From: Natronosalvus caseinilyticus
Lineage (GTDB): Archaea > Halobacteriota > Halobacteria > Halobacteriales > Natrialbaceae
Reading direction: 5' to 3'
Length of the DNA: 64,000 nucleotides
NCBI RefSeq assembly: GCF_017357105.1
Contig: NZ_CP071596.1
Span: 1,674,001-1,738,000, forward strand
Below the pieces are notes generated by a model. That model ran no database searches and had not been told where the DNA came from. It was given only the letters and a program-made list of their open reading frames with translations. Made by a program: the position numbers and the translations under genes. Each line of letters starts with the position of its first letter. Within the stretch, counting starts at the first letter, position 1. Of this stretch, positions 10,073 to 19,586 are shown piece by piece.

Positions 10073-10960
10073 TCAGCCCTCGAGCAGCGCGTTGGTACGG
10101 TCGGTGATCGTCTTTCGACCTGCCTCGGGAACGGCCACGAGCGGCGGGCGAACCGCGTCGGACGGGAGCCACCCGCGGTGGCCGAGGGCGGCTTTGGTCG
10201 CCGGAGCGAATCCGTAGGTTCCACACGCCTCGAACAGCCCCGATATCGACGCCTGGAGTGCCTCCCCGCGCCCGGTTTCGGCGGTCTCGAGCACCTCGGC
10301 GTACGCCTCCGGAGCGACGTTCGAGAGCGCGTTCACGCCGCCGTCGGCGCCCATTCGGAGGGAAGGGACGAGCAGCGTGTCGAACCCCTGGAGACACAGA
10401 AATTCCTCGGGCGTCCGGCGCATCGCCGCCAGAAAGTACTCGAAGTCGCCGCTCGAGTCCTTCAGGCCGACGACGTTCTCGTGGTCGGCGATCGCCTCGA
10501 GCGTCTCGAGGGCGATGGGCTGGCCCGTACACGACGGGATGTTGTAGAGCACGAGGGGGAGCGGCGACTCGTCGGCCACCGTCTCGAAGAACCGGCGGTT
10601 GCCATCGGGATCGTTTGACGAGTGGAAGTACGGGGGGACAACAACCGCGACGTCGGCGCCGACCTCGGCGGCCGCTTCGGCGTAGTCGACCGTCTCGACG
10701 ACGCTCGTCGCGGCGGCGCCGGCGAGCACCGGTACCTCGCCGTCTGCTCGCTCCACCGTGACCTCGACGACTCGACGCTGTTCGTCGGGCGAGAGGCTCG
10801 CGAACTCGCCGGTCGTCCCGCAGGGGAAGAGCCCGTCGATGCCGCCCTCGAGGAGCGCGTCGACGAGCGAACCCAGCGATTCCTCGTCGACCGATCCCGA
10901 TTCGTCGAACGGCGTCACGATGGGACACGTGACGCCCTCGAGTGCCTGCTGGAAAGTCAT
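10073..10960 (-). CDS. dapA: DapA-family aldolase/lyase (4-hydroxy-tetrahydrodipicolinate synthase-like)
   Basis: 295 residues, a complete (beta/alpha)8 barrel of the DHDPS/NAL family. Visible are the substrate loop CGTTGEF (48-53), the catalytic Tyr139 in LVLYNIP, the Schiff-base Lys167 in VVGLKDSSGD, and the GADGGVNALSNVAPE segment. If authentic DapA, it condenses pyruvate with aspartate semialdehyde for lysine synthesis. The same fold also covers sugar-acid aldolases, and no other lysine gene is next to it, so function beyond the family is open. The ATG at 10960 is where the domain begins. It is the first gene of a pair with mutL. Confidence 0.88.
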   Translation of the reverse strand: MTFQQALEGVTCPIVTPFDESGSVDEESLGSLVDALLEGGIDGLFPCGTTGEFASLSPDEQRRVVEVTVERADGEVPVLAGAAATSVVETVDYAEAAAEVGADVAVVVPPYFHSSNDPDGNRRFFETVADESPLPLVLYNIPSCTGQPIALETLEAIADHENVVGLKDSSGDFEYFLAAMRRTPEEFLCLQGFDTLLVPSLRMGADGGVNALSNVAPEAYAEVLETAETGRGEALQASISGLFEACGTYGFAPATKAALGHRGWLPSDAVRPPLVAVPEAGRKTITDRTNALLEG

Positions 10961-11171
10961 GTATGGTTGTTTCTGAGCGGATGCAAAAGGGTATCGACGG
11001 GAATTCGACTGGGTTCGTGTTCCTCGAAACAGGTACGTCGGTCGATGGTCCCGTGGGATGGTTCTGTAGGGGTGGTGACTCAACGTTTTCAGCGTCTCCT
11101 TCGGAATCGTTTTCAGTGATGTCTGTTCGAATTGCCAGAATCTATTTATTTCCTGAAAGTAGTTTTGCGGT
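10961..11171. promoter_or_regulatory. Divergent promoter region (dapA-like / Nramp-like)
   Basis: This region separates two divergent genes. On the plus strand CTATTTATT at 11142-11150 is a strong TATA box, 26 bases before the Nramp-like ATG, implying a leaderless mRNA. On the minus strand CCTTTTGCAT at 10981-10990 lies about 25 bases before the dapA-like start. No further gene is seen. Confidence 0.6.
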
Positions 11172-12410
11172 ATGGTTGCAACTAACACAGAACCTGCATC
11201 GAGTCGATCTCTCTGGAATCGGATCACGGCCATTGGTCCAGCACTCATCCTGGCAGCCGTTGTCGTCGGACCGGGCAGTATCGCGCTGAGTACGATCGCC
11301 GGGAGCCTCTACGGCTACCAGTTACTGTGGGTGCCGATACTCGCGACGGTTTTTATGATTACGTACACGTGGATGGCCGCACGGATCGGCCTCGCTACCG
11401 GGGAAACGCTCCTCGAGGTCGCCCGGGAGAAGTACGGTAACGGCCTGGCGACCGTTGGTGGTGTCTTTGGCTTTCTCGCTATCCTCGCGTTTCAAGCCGG
11501 GAACAACGCGGGCATCGGATTCGCGACGAATGCGCTCGTCGGCTACGACGTCAGACTCTGGGCCGCCGTATTCTCCATCGCGGCGATCGGGTTCATCTGG
11601 TTGCCGAACCTGTACGAGAAGATCGAACTCCTCATCAAACTCGTCGTCGGGATCATGCTCGTCGCGTTCGTCGGGACGCTCGCAATCGTCGGCTTCGACG
11701 TTCCCGCCGCTGCCGGCGGGCTGATTCCGTCGGTCCCGAACGTCAACGCGCTCTTTCTCGCGCTTGGGATGGCGGCGACGACGTTCTCGATCGCTGCCGC
11801 GGCCTACCAGACGTATCTCGTTCGGGAGAAAGAGTGGGGCCCGGACCAGCTCGCCGAGAAGGGATCGGACAGCATTCTCGGTATCGCCGTCCTCGGGCTC
11901 ATCGTAACGGTCATCATGCTGACGAGTGCGAGCGTCATCCACGGCGAGACCGATCCGGTCTTCGACGCCGTGGGTATGGCCTCCCAGCTCGAGCCCGTCG
12001 CCGGTTCGGGCGCGTTCTACCTCTTTACGCTCGGCTTCTTCTTCGCCGCACTCTCCTCGCTGGTCGTCAACGCGATCCTCGGGGCGACCCTCCTCGCCGA
12101 CGGATTCGGTCAGGATCCGACGATGGATGGCCGACCCGTCAAGTCGTGGGCGACGGTTGCCGTTCTCTTCGGCCTCGCCGTCGTGCTCGTGTTCCAGGAG
12201 GATCCGATCGAACTCCTCCGGATAGCCCAGGCGGTCGCCGTGATCGCGTTCCCGATCCTCGGCCTTCTCATTCTCGGTATCGCGAACGACGAGGAGTATA
12301 TGGGACCGTACACGAACGGGTTGATCGTCAACGTCCTCGGGATCGTCGGCTACCTCGCGATCATCGGGATCGTCCTCAATTACCTGCGCGAAGTAATCGC
12401 GTTTCTCTGA
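11172..12410 (+). CDS. Nramp-family transporter lacking the canonical metal-binding residues
   Basis: 412 residues and about eleven membrane segments in LeuT-fold order. The Nramp scaffold is recognisable: TM1 is in ALILAAVVVGPGSIALSTIAG, and LATGETLLEVAREKYG and YLVREKEW follow. In canonical Nramps, TM1 has the metal-binding DPGN and TM6 has MPH. Here TM1 reads GPGS (residues 33-36), and TM6 (about 195-216) has no Met-Pro-His. It is therefore either an altered-specificity member, as in Nramp-related Mg or Al transporters, or a transporter of something else. It is transcribed divergently from the dapA-like gene from a strong leaderless promoter. Confidence 0.87.
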   Translation: MVATNTEPASSRSLWNRITAIGPALILAAVVVGPGSIALSTIAGSLYGYQLLWVPILATVFMITYTWMAARIGLATGETLLEVAREKYGNGLATVGGVFGFLAILAFQAGNNAGIGFATNALVGYDVRLWAAVFSIAAIGFIWLPNLYEKIELLIKLVVGIMLVAFVGTLAIVGFDVPAAAGGLIPSVPNVNALFLALGMAATTFSIAAAAYQTYLVREKEWGPDQLAEKGSDSILGIAVLGLIVTVIMLTSASVIHGETDPVFDAVGMASQLEPVAGSGAFYLFTLGFFFAALSSLVVNAILGATLLADGFGQDPTMDGRPVKSWATVAVLFGLAVVLVFQEDPIELLRIAQAVAVIAFPILGLLILGIANDEEYMGPYTNGLIVNVLGIVGYLAIIGIVLNYLREVIAFL

Positions 12411-12452
12411 ACTCCGCTGTCGGCCTCTGTTGTATCGGTTTCCGCTGCTGTT

Positions 12453-15146
12453 TCACTCCTCGAGATCCAGCCGTCGTTTCCACTCCTGGACCGTCGCCAT
12501 CAACTCGACGGGTGGCGTACTGTTCACGTCGATCGATTCGAGGTCCTCAAGGACGGCCTCGGCGTCGGGATCGCGCTCCACGCCTGTGGCCGGCTCCGGA
12601 TCGCCCCCGTCGGCGTTCGCCGGTCCCCGAAAACTCCCGCTCGAGACGTCGAACACCGTCTGCACGGGCTCGCTCGAGCCCCCACCCTTCGCTTCGATGG
12701 CCTTCTCCTCGCGCAGTCGTTCGAGGACGTCGCGAGCGCGGTCGACGACGGGAGCGGGAACGCCCGCGAGGTCGGCGACGTGAATCCCGTAGGAGCGATC
12801 GGTCGGGCCGTCGCGAACGGTTCGAAGGAAGGTCACGTCGCCGTCGCGCTCGTCGGCCGCGACGTGGACGTTCGCCACGCGGGGCAGGTGGTCGGCCAGA
12901 CCCGTGAGTTCGTGGTAGTGAGTCGCGAAGAGCGTCTTCGCCCGGATCTCGTTGTGCAGGTACTCGGTGGCCGCCCAGGCGATGGAGATGCCGTCGTAGG
13001 TGGCGGTTCCTCGCCCCACTTCGTCTAAGATGACGAGCGACTCGTCGGTCGCGGCGTGCAGGATGTTCGAGAGTTCGCTCATCTCGACCATGAACGTCGA
13101 GCGCCCCTGGGCCAGTTCGTCGAGGGCGCCGACGCGGGTGAAGATGCCGTCGACCAGCCCGATCTCGGCCTCGCGGGCGGGCACGAAACTGCCGATCTGG
13201 GCCAACAGGACGATGCAGGCGACCTGGCGCATGTACGTCGACTTGCCGGACATGTTGGGGCCGGTCACCACCAGAAAGCCGCGATCCGCGTCCATCGCGA
13301 CGTCGTTCGGGACGAACTCGGTCGTCTGCTCGACGACGGGGTGACGCCCCTGGTTGATCTCGAGGGCTCCGCCCCGCGAGAGGGCGGGACGAACCCAGCC
13401 GTTCTCGGCGGCGTGACTCGCCAGACTCGAGAGCGCGTCGACCGTCGCGAGGGTACGTCCGACGTCCTGGAGGAGGGCGGCCCGCTCCGCGACATCTTGG
13501 CGAAGCCCCTGGAACAACTCGTACTCGAGGTCGCCGCGCTGTTCCTCGATCCGGAGGATTTCGCGCTCCTTGTCCTCGAGTTCGTCGGTGGTAAACCGCT
13601 TCGAGTTCTTGAGCTGTTTTATCTCCTCGTAGTGGTCGGGCACGCCGTCGGCGGCCGAACGCCCGACCTGGATGTAGTAGCCGTCGGTCTTGTTCCGGTC
13701 GACGGTGACGTGGTTCAGCCCGTGCTGGCGCTTCTCGCGGTCGGCCAGCGTGTCGAGCCACTGCTCGAGTTCGTCGTGGCGCTCGATGAGGTCGTCGAGA
13801 TCGTCGTCGTACCCCTTCTTCAGCATGCCGCCCTGGCGCACCGTCGACGGCGGCTCCTCGGCCAGCGCGTCCGCCAGCGTCTCGCGGAGGTCGGCGGCCC
13901 GCTCGCGGTCGACCCGATTCACGACGGTCGATAGCGGCGAGTCGGCCAGGTCGGGCGTCGATTCGACGGCCTCGACTACCCGGGGAACCAGCGCGAGGGT
14001 ATCCCGCACCGCCAGCAGGTCTCGCGCGTCCGCGCTTCCGTGAGTCGCTCTCGAGGCCAGGCGCTCGAGGTCGTAGGCCCCGCCGAGCACGTCCTGGAGT
14101 TCGTCCCGGGCGAGCGCGGCGGTGGCGAGTGCGCCGACGCTCGCCTGGCGCTCCTCGAGCACGTCGAGCGAGCGCCGGGGACGCTGGAGCCACTCCTTGA
14201 GCAACCGCCCTCCGGCGCTGGTCTTCGTGTGGTCGATGGTCGCGAACAGAGAGCCGTCGCGGTCCCCGTGCATGGTCTCGGTTAGCTCGAGGTTGCGCTG
14301 GGTGGTCACGTCGAGGGTGACGTGGTCGTCCCCACGGTGGGTCTGGAGGCGGGTCATCGACGCCAGCACGCCCGCGCCGGTCTCTTCGACGTAGGCGAGG
14401 ACGGCGCCCGCGGCGGCGAGTGCGGATTCCGGGAGGTCGAGGCGGTCGACGGTCTCGCCTCCGAAGTGGTCGCGTACCCGATGGGCCGCTCGTTTGGGAG
14501 CGAACGCCTCCGTCTCGTGGAGGGTGAGACGGGCCTCGAGTCGGTCGCGGAGCTGTGCGAGGAGGTCGTCGTCGGTCCGAACGTCGGGGCCAGGCAGGAC
14601 TTCGACGGGAGCGAAGCGGTAGAGTTCGGTCATCGCCTCGTCGACGTCCTCGGTACCGGCGACGAGGAATCGGCCCGTCGTGACGTCGGCGAAGGCGAGT
14701 CCGTACGCGGTTTCGTCGCCGGAACTCGAGCCGGAGCCCGACCCAGATCCCGAACTCGAGTCCGAGCCCTGGTCCGCGACCACCGCCGCGAGGTACTGCG
14801 CGTCGGCGTCGCTCGTCTCGACGAACGTCCCGGGCGTTACCACGCGAACGACCTCGCGGGCGTGGCCGTCGTCGGTCTCGTACTGGTCGGCCACCGCGAC
14901 GCGGTAGCCGCGCTCGACGAGCGCCTTGAGGTAGGGCGTGAGGTCGGCCAGCGGCACGCCCGCCATCGGGTACGACTGGCCCTGGGACGATTTGGAGGTC
15001 ACCTTGAGCTCGAGTTCCTCGCCGACGAGTTCGGCGTCGTCGCCGAAGAACTCGTAGAAGTCGCCACACTGCATCGCCAGCACGTCCGCGTCGGTGTCGG
15101 CTTTCAGAGAGAGAAACTCGCCGACGATTCCCGTCGCCTCGGTCAT
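12453..15146 (-). CDS. mutS: DNA mismatch repair protein MutS (MutS1 type)
   Basis: 897 residues. The mismatch-reading motif is intact, with Phe30 and Glu32 in CGDFYEFF. The connector, core lever and clamp domains follow. The C-terminal ABC ATPase has Walker A GPNMSGKS (629-636), the signature region ELAQGRSTFMVEMSE, Walker B LVILDEVGRGT and the His switch ATHYHEL. A Gly/Ser-rich insert (SGSGSGSG) interrupts the N-terminal connector near residue 135. It recognises replication mismatches and works with MutL, encoded nearby on the same strand. The gene is convergent with the Nramp-like gene. Confidence 0.97.
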   Translation of the reverse strand: MTEATGIVGEFLSLKADTDADVLAMQCGDFYEFFGDDAELVGEELELKVTSKSSQGQSYPMAGVPLADLTPYLKALVERGYRVAVADQYETDDGHAREVVRVVTPGTFVETSDADAQYLAAVVADQGSDSSSGSGSGSGSSSGDETAYGLAFADVTTGRFLVAGTEDVDEAMTELYRFAPVEVLPGPDVRTDDDLLAQLRDRLEARLTLHETEAFAPKRAAHRVRDHFGGETVDRLDLPESALAAAGAVLAYVEETGAGVLASMTRLQTHRGDDHVTLDVTTQRNLELTETMHGDRDGSLFATIDHTKTSAGGRLLKEWLQRPRRSLDVLEERQASVGALATAALARDELQDVLGGAYDLERLASRATHGSADARDLLAVRDTLALVPRVVEAVESTPDLADSPLSTVVNRVDRERAADLRETLADALAEEPPSTVRQGGMLKKGYDDDLDDLIERHDELEQWLDTLADREKRQHGLNHVTVDRNKTDGYYIQVGRSAADGVPDHYEEIKQLKNSKRFTTDELEDKEREILRIEEQRGDLEYELFQGLRQDVAERAALLQDVGRTLATVDALSSLASHAAENGWVRPALSRGGALEINQGRHPVVEQTTEFVPNDVAMDADRGFLVVTGPNMSGKSTYMRQVACIVLLAQIGSFVPAREAEIGLVDGIFTRVGALDELAQGRSTFMVEMSELSNILHAATDESLVILDEVGRGTATYDGISIAWAATEYLHNEIRAKTLFATHYHELTGLADHLPRVANVHVAADERDGDVTFLRTVRDGPTDRSYGIHVADLAGVPAPVVDRARDVLERLREEKAIEAKGGGSSEPVQTVFDVSSGSFRGPANADGGDPEPATGVERDPDAEAVLEDLESIDVNSTPPVELMATVQEWKRRLDLEE

Positions 15147-15236
15147 ACTGGCTCGAGCGTGTTCCGGAGAGTAAAGTCCTCCGGGTTGGCGGGCGACTCG
15201 AGGGCGGGTGCTCAGAGGCAGGGGCCTGGGTGTGGG

Positions 15237-16349
15237 TCAGGACTCCTCGAGCGCGTAGGTCGTCCCCTGACCCGTGCCGAAGTAGATCCGATCGCCCTCG
15301 AGGGCGGGCCTGTTGACGACGTTACCGTCGACGGAGACGGTCCAGCGCTCGGAGCCGTCGGCGTCGAAGGAGTAGAATTGCTCGGAGACGTCACCCACGT
15401 AGACCCGCCCGTCGTCGCGGGCGGCTGGTCTGTACGCGCTGGATTCCAGTGGCTCCCGCCAGCGCTGATCGCCGGTTTCGGCGTCCAGCGCGCAGATGTA
15501 TCCGGGTCTGCTCAGATCCTCGTTTTTCTCGGCGGCCAGATCGGAACCGGTCACGTAGACGGTGTCGTTCGCCGGGGCAGGCGACGTGAACGTACGGTCC
15601 GCGTCGTCGACCGTCCACACCGAGTCGCCGGTCTCGAGGTCCAGTCGCTGGATCGACGTTCCGCTCACGTAGGCGGCGTCGCCGTTCACCGTAAGATACG
15701 GGTCCCCGGATCTCTCTGGGTCCACGCTTACGGTGCGCTCCCATCGGACGCTCGCGTCCGCCGGGTCGATGGCAGCGATGGTTCCACTCTCGTCGCCGAC
15801 GAGAACTCCATCGTCGATCACTGCGTACGGCGTTGGCCTTCTCTCACCCATCTGGGTCTCCCACTCGACGGTTCCGTCGTCCGTGGCGAGCGAATACAGG
15901 TAGCCGTTTCGGGTGCCGACGATCACGGAATCGTCGACCAGAACTGATGGATTCGGACCGTGGACGAGTGAACCCCACTCGAGCGTCGTCGTCCACGACT
16001 CCGTTCCGTCGGTCGCGAACGCCGAGAAGTCGTGGTATCCAACGTAGATTCGCGAGTCGTCGACGGCGGGCGTTACGAACAGGTCCTCGGCGATATAGGC
16101 GCTCCAGGAGACGGATCCTGTTTCGGTGTCGATTGCCTTGAGCTGTCCACCTCGTGTCCCGACGTACAGCGTCCCGTCGACAAGTACCGGCCACGAGTAC
16201 GGTACGTTCGATCCGTCGACCGTCCAGGCGACATTTGGCTTCGAGTCGGCGCGGAGCCTCGAGCAGCCGGCGATCGTCGCGGCTCCGACGCCGCAGGCGG
16301 CGAGAAACTCGCGGCGGTGCGTTCGTAGTGATGTGTGTCTTCTGTCCAT
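15237..16349 (-). CDS. Tat-exported lipobox protein with PQQ-type beta-propeller repeats
   Basis: 370 residues. The N-terminus has a twin-arginine motif (RREFL, residues 12-16), a hydrophobic stretch and a lipobox ATIAGC with Cys29, so it is probably a lipid-anchored protein on the outer face of the membrane. The rest consists of repeated WxxDG / Y-G...G-L-AID-ETG blades, the PQQ-like (WD40-like) propeller found in BamB and quinoprotein dehydrogenases. No calcium or PQQ ligand set is obvious, so a binding or scaffold role is likelier than an enzyme. ATG 16349 was chosen because the signal peptide starts there. Confidence 0.9.
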   Translation of the reverse strand: MDRRHTSLRTHRREFLAACGVGAATIAGCSRLRADSKPNVAWTVDGSNVPYSWPVLVDGTLYVGTRGGQLKAIDTETGSVSWSAYIAEDLFVTPAVDDSRIYVGYHDFSAFATDGTESWTTTLEWGSLVHGPNPSVLVDDSVIVGTRNGYLYSLATDDGTVEWETQMGERRPTPYAVIDDGVLVGDESGTIAAIDPADASVRWERTVSVDPERSGDPYLTVNGDAAYVSGTSIQRLDLETGDSVWTVDDADRTFTSPAPANDTVYVTGSDLAAEKNEDLSRPGYICALDAETGDQRWREPLESSAYRPAARDDGRVYVGDVSEQFYSFDADGSERWTVSVDGNVVNRPALEGDRIYFGTGQGTTYALEES

Positions 16350-16798
16350 TCGTCGTTTGATGTAACACCAGCGTAATGTCGGTATAAGCTTTCTTCTCTC
16401 GAGTTGTGCGTGAAATCGCGGGTTCGCGCCGCGAGCGTGGGGTTCGGATTCGTCCACGGCCTACCGTCGCTCGAGCGACCCCCACACCATCAAAACGTTT
16501 TTATTCCGTTCGGGGATATCCTGAGGTACGATGGTAGGTGTCTACTTTACAGGGCCGTCCGCCCGTTTCTAATTCCCACCTACCGCTCGTTGTGTCGACA
16601 CGAACGCCTCGGCGAGCGGTACGCACGACGCTCGGTGCGACGCCCGGCGATACGAGTACGGACGCGGTCACGCGTACCAGCGTCCCGACATCCCGCTCGA
16701 GCGACTCGAGCGAGGATACTGCCTGTCCGTAGTCACCCGATAGCGACACTCACAGCTACCACAACATCGACACCCACTCCAACACCCACAACCCACCA
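16350..16798. other. Intergenic region with thrS leader
   Basis: A 449-base gap between divergent genes. It holds a minus-strand TATA-like sequence at 16381-16390 (AGCTTATACC) for the propeller gene and a plus-strand TATA box GTTTTTATT at 16497-16505. The predicted start near 16527 is followed at once by an 8-bp inverted repeat (16533-16540 with 16577-16584). The last 50 bases before thrS are rich in C and A and nearly free of G and T. Small frames here have no coding character. Confidence 0.5.
16497..16505 (+). promoter_or_regulatory. Probable thrS promoter TATA box
   Basis: GTTTTTATT in an otherwise GC-rich stretch. It would place the transcript start near 16527, giving thrS a leader of about 270 bases, unusual for this mostly leaderless genome. 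Confidence 0.45.
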
Positions 16799-18757
16799 AT
16801 GTCAGAACCCGAATCCGAATCCGAATCCGCACCGCAATCGATCAACGTCGTCCTTCCCGACGGGTCCGAACTCGAGGTCGCCCCCGACGCCACCGTCGAG
16901 GACTGCGCCTACGAGATCGGCCCCGGCCTCGGCCGCGACACGGTCGCCGGCAAACTCGACGGCGAACTCGTCGCCAAGGAGGCCCCCGTCTACGACGAGG
17001 CCCGCCTCGAGATCGTCACCGACCAGTCCGACGAGTACCTCGACGTGCTCCGTCACTCCGCGGCCCACTGTCTGGCCCAGGCCGTCGAGCGCCACTTCGA
17101 CGACGTGAAACTCGCCATCGGCCCGCCGACGGAGGAGGGCTTCTACTACGACTTCGACGACCTCGAGGTCGACGAGGGCGACTTTTCGGCGCTCGAGGCC
17201 GAGATCGAGGACATCATCGAGGCCGACTACGACATTGAGCGCGAGGAAGTCTCGGTCGCGGAGGCCGAGGAACGCCTGGCCGACGAACCCTACAAACTCG
17301 AGTTGCTCGACGAATTGGCCGAGGAGGGCGAACAGGTCACCTTCTACAGCCAGGGTGAGTGGGAAGACCTCTGTGCCGGCCCCCACCTCGAGTCGACGGG
17401 CGAGATCGGCGTCGTCAAACTGCTCGAGATCGCGGGCGCCTACTGGCGCGGCGACGAGGAGAATCCGATGCAGACCCGGATCTACGGAACGGCCTTCGAG
17501 GACGAGAGCGACCTGGAGGATTACCTCGAGCGCCGCGAGGAGGCCAAAGAGCGCGACCACCGCAAGATCGGGAACGAGATGGACCTGTTCTCGATCCAGG
17601 ACGTCACGGGTCCCGGACTCCCACTGTATCACCCGCCGGGAAAGACCATCCTGCGGGAACTCGAGGGCTTCGTTGAGGACCTGAACGAGGACGCGGGCTA
17701 CGACTACGTCGAGACGCCCCACGTGTTCAAGACGGACCTCTGGCACAAGTCTGGTCACTACGAGAACTACGAAGACGACATGTTCATCTTCGACGTGGGC
17801 GACGACGAGTTCGGCCTGAAGCCGATGAACTGTCCTGGCCACGCCGCCATCTTCCAGGACCACTCCTGGAGCTACCGCGACCTGCCGATCCGGTACGCCG
17901 AGAACGGCAAAGTGTATCGGAAAGAACAGCGCGGCGAACTCTCCGGCCTCTCGCGGGTCTGGGCGTTCACGATCGACGACGGCCACCTGTTCGTCCGCCC
18001 CGACCAGATCGAGCGCGAGGTCGAGGCCATCATGGACGTCATCGACGAGGTACTCTCGACGTTCGACCTCGAGTACGAGGTCGCGCTCGCGACGCGCCCC
18101 GAGAAGTCCGTGGGGAGCGACGAGATCTGGGATAAAGCGGAGGCCCAGCTCGAGTCCGTCCTCGAGAAGCGAAACGTGGACTACGACCTCGAGGCCGGCG
18201 ACGGCGCGTTCTACGGCCCGAAGATCGACTACGCCTTCGAGGACGCCATCGGTCGCCACTGGGACGGCCCGACGGTCCAGCTGGACTTCAACATGCCAGA
18301 GCGCTTCGACCTCGACTACGTCGGCGAGGACAACGAGGCCCACGAGCCGGTCATGATCCACCGGGCGCTCTACGGCAGCTACGAGCGCTTCTTCATGATG
18401 CTCATCGAGCACTACGAGGGGAACTTCCCGTTCTGGCTCGCTCCCGAGCAGGTGCGCGTCCTGCCCATCTCCGACGACAACCTCGGCTACGCCCACCGCG
18501 TCGCCAACGAGTTCGGCGATTTCAGGACCGAGGTCGACCACCGAGACAGCACGCTCGAGCGCAAGATCCGGGCGGCCCACGACGACCGCGTCCCCTACCA
18601 GATCATCGTCGGCGACAACGAGGAAGAAGCCGGGAACATCTCGGTTCGGGACCGCTTCGAGGACCAGGAGTACGACGTCGAGATCGACGAGTTCCGGGCG
18701 CACCTCGAGGCCGAGCGCGACGAGAAGCGCTCCGAACCGGACTTCCTCGCGGAATAG
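16799..18757 (+). CDS. thrS: Threonyl-tRNA synthetase
   Basis: 652 residues with the full bacterial-type architecture. A TGS domain comes first ([15 protein letters not shown]). The N2 editing domain has HSAAH (His86, His90) and a DLCAGPHL block near residue 190. The class II catalytic core has motif 1 around [12 protein letters not shown], the zinc/threonine Cys in MNCPGH near 342, motif 2 with [23 protein letters not shown], and the anticodon-binding domain at the C-terminus. It charges tRNA-Thr and should clear mischarged Ser-tRNA through the N2 domain. A 270-base leader precedes it. The N-terminus is a short Ser-Glu run. Confidence 0.97.
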   Translation: MSEPESESESAPQSINVVLPDGSELEVAPDATVEDCAYEIGPGLGRDTVAGKLDGELVAKEAPVYDEARLEIVTDQSDEYLDVLRHSAAHCLAQAVERHFDDVKLAIGPPTEEGFYYDFDDLEVDEGDFSALEAEIEDIIEADYDIEREEVSVAEAEERLADEPYKLELLDELAEEGEQVTFYSQGEWEDLCAGPHLESTGEIGVVKLLEIAGAYWRGDEENPMQTRIYGTAFEDESDLEDYLERREEAKERDHRKIGNEMDLFSIQDVTGPGLPLYHPPGKTILRELEGFVEDLNEDAGYDYVETPHVFKTDLWHKSGHYENYEDDMFIFDVGDDEFGLKPMNCPGHAAIFQDHSWSYRDLPIRYAENGKVYRKEQRGELSGLSRVWAFTIDDGHLFVRPDQIEREVEAIMDVIDEVLSTFDLEYEVALATRPEKSVGSDEIWDKAEAQLESVLEKRNVDYDLEAGDGAFYGPKIDYAFEDAIGRHWDGPTVQLDFNMPERFDLDYVGEDNEAHEPVMIHRALYGSYERFFMMLIEHYEGNFPFWLAPEQVRVLPISDDNLGYAHRVANEFGDFRTEVDHRDSTLERKIRAAHDDRVPYQIIVGDNEEEAGNISVRDRFEDQEYDVEIDEFRAHLEAERDEKRSEPDFLAE

Positions 18758-18870
18758 GCCGTTACGGACCGTTTCCGTTTCGTTCTCTCCGCCATCGTTC
18801 GCGCGTCGGTTTCGTTCTCACTCGAGCGTCGGACTCGTTTGACCTCGTTTTCGAGATTGCTCGAGCACGC

Positions 18871-19497
18871 TCATCCCGCCGCGTCGCGCTCGGTGCGCTC
18901 GTCCGAGAGTCGCCTGAGCGTTCGCAAGCCGACGAACCGCGGGGTCACTTCGGCGTACCGCTCGTAGGCCTCCCCGTACTGCTCGCGGAGCCACGGCTCC
19001 TCGGCCAGCGGCAAGAGGAGCCACCAGCAGGCGTACAGGCCACAGAGCGCCGCCACGAACGCGGAGTTCGCCAGCAGCGCGAATCCGACCGTGGCGACGA
19101 GGTAAGCGACGTACTGTGGGTTTCTCGAGTAGCGATACCAGCCGCCGGTTCGCAATTCGCCGGTCAGGCCGACGGTCTCTTCGCTTCCCAGGTCGCGTCC
19201 GGCGGCGAGCGCCGCAGCGAACCCGGGTACGAAGAGCACGAGGCCGGCGACGAGCGTCGGCGTTCGCGGGAGGCCAAGGCCATTCCAGTCGAGGACGGCC
19301 ACCACGAGCAGACATACGGAAAACGTCTGTGCGAGCGTCCACTGGGCGTAGAACCGCCTGTCACGCTCGCCGGGCGGCCAGTAGTCGGTGCGGCCCGCGA
19401 TCGTCGCGAGCACGCCGATGAAATTGAGCGATAACGCGCTCGCGGCGACGACGAACGCGAGTCGTTCCGGTGCGTGGAGCGGAATCCAGTCGATCAT
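18871..19497 (-). CDS. PEMT/ICMT-like integral membrane methyltransferase
   Basis: 208 residues with five or six hydrophobic segments. The C-terminal signature of the isoprenylcysteine carboxyl methyltransferase / phospholipid methyltransferase superfamily is clear: GGWYRYSRNPQYVAYL, then EEPWLREQYGEAYERYAEVTPRF. Such proteins bind SAM at the membrane and methylate lipids or prenylated cysteine; the substrate here is not known. A second, shorter member lies at 24110-24574. It is divergent from the Bat-type HTH gene. Confidence 0.85.
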   Translation of the reverse strand: MIDWIPLHAPERLAFVVAASALSLNFIGVLATIAGRTDYWPPGERDRRFYAQWTLAQTFSVCLLVVAVLDWNGLGLPRTPTLVAGLVLFVPGFAAALAAGRDLGSEETVGLTGELRTGGWYRYSRNPQYVAYLVATVGFALLANSAFVAALCGLYACWWLLLPLAEEPWLREQYGEAYERYAEVTPRFVGLRTLRRLSDERTERDAAG

Positions 19498-19551
19498 AGT
19501 CGTGAGTTGCGCCGCGGTTTCGATCGACGTTATGACGAAGTGACTAGTGTA

Positions 19552-19557
19552 TTTATA
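19552..19557 (+). promoter_or_regulatory. TATA box of the Bat-type HTH gene
   Basis: TTTATA within ATTTATAACA, about 32 bases before the GTG at 19587, in the 89-base divergent promoter region. Confidence 0.55.
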
Positions 19558-19586
19558 ACAATTCGACCACTCGAGACGAACGAACC

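Noticed and set aside
9060-10928. 622-codon minus-strand frame overlapping mutL and dapA in another phase
   Set aside because: Arg-rich shadow frame spanning two real genes.
14322-15947. 541-codon plus-strand frame over mutS and the propeller gene
   Set aside because: It crosses the ends of two well-supported opposite genes and has no recognisable domain.
16802-18703. 633-codon minus-strand frame over thrS
   Set aside because: Mirror frame of thrS, with no domain of its own; thrS has every catalytic motif.
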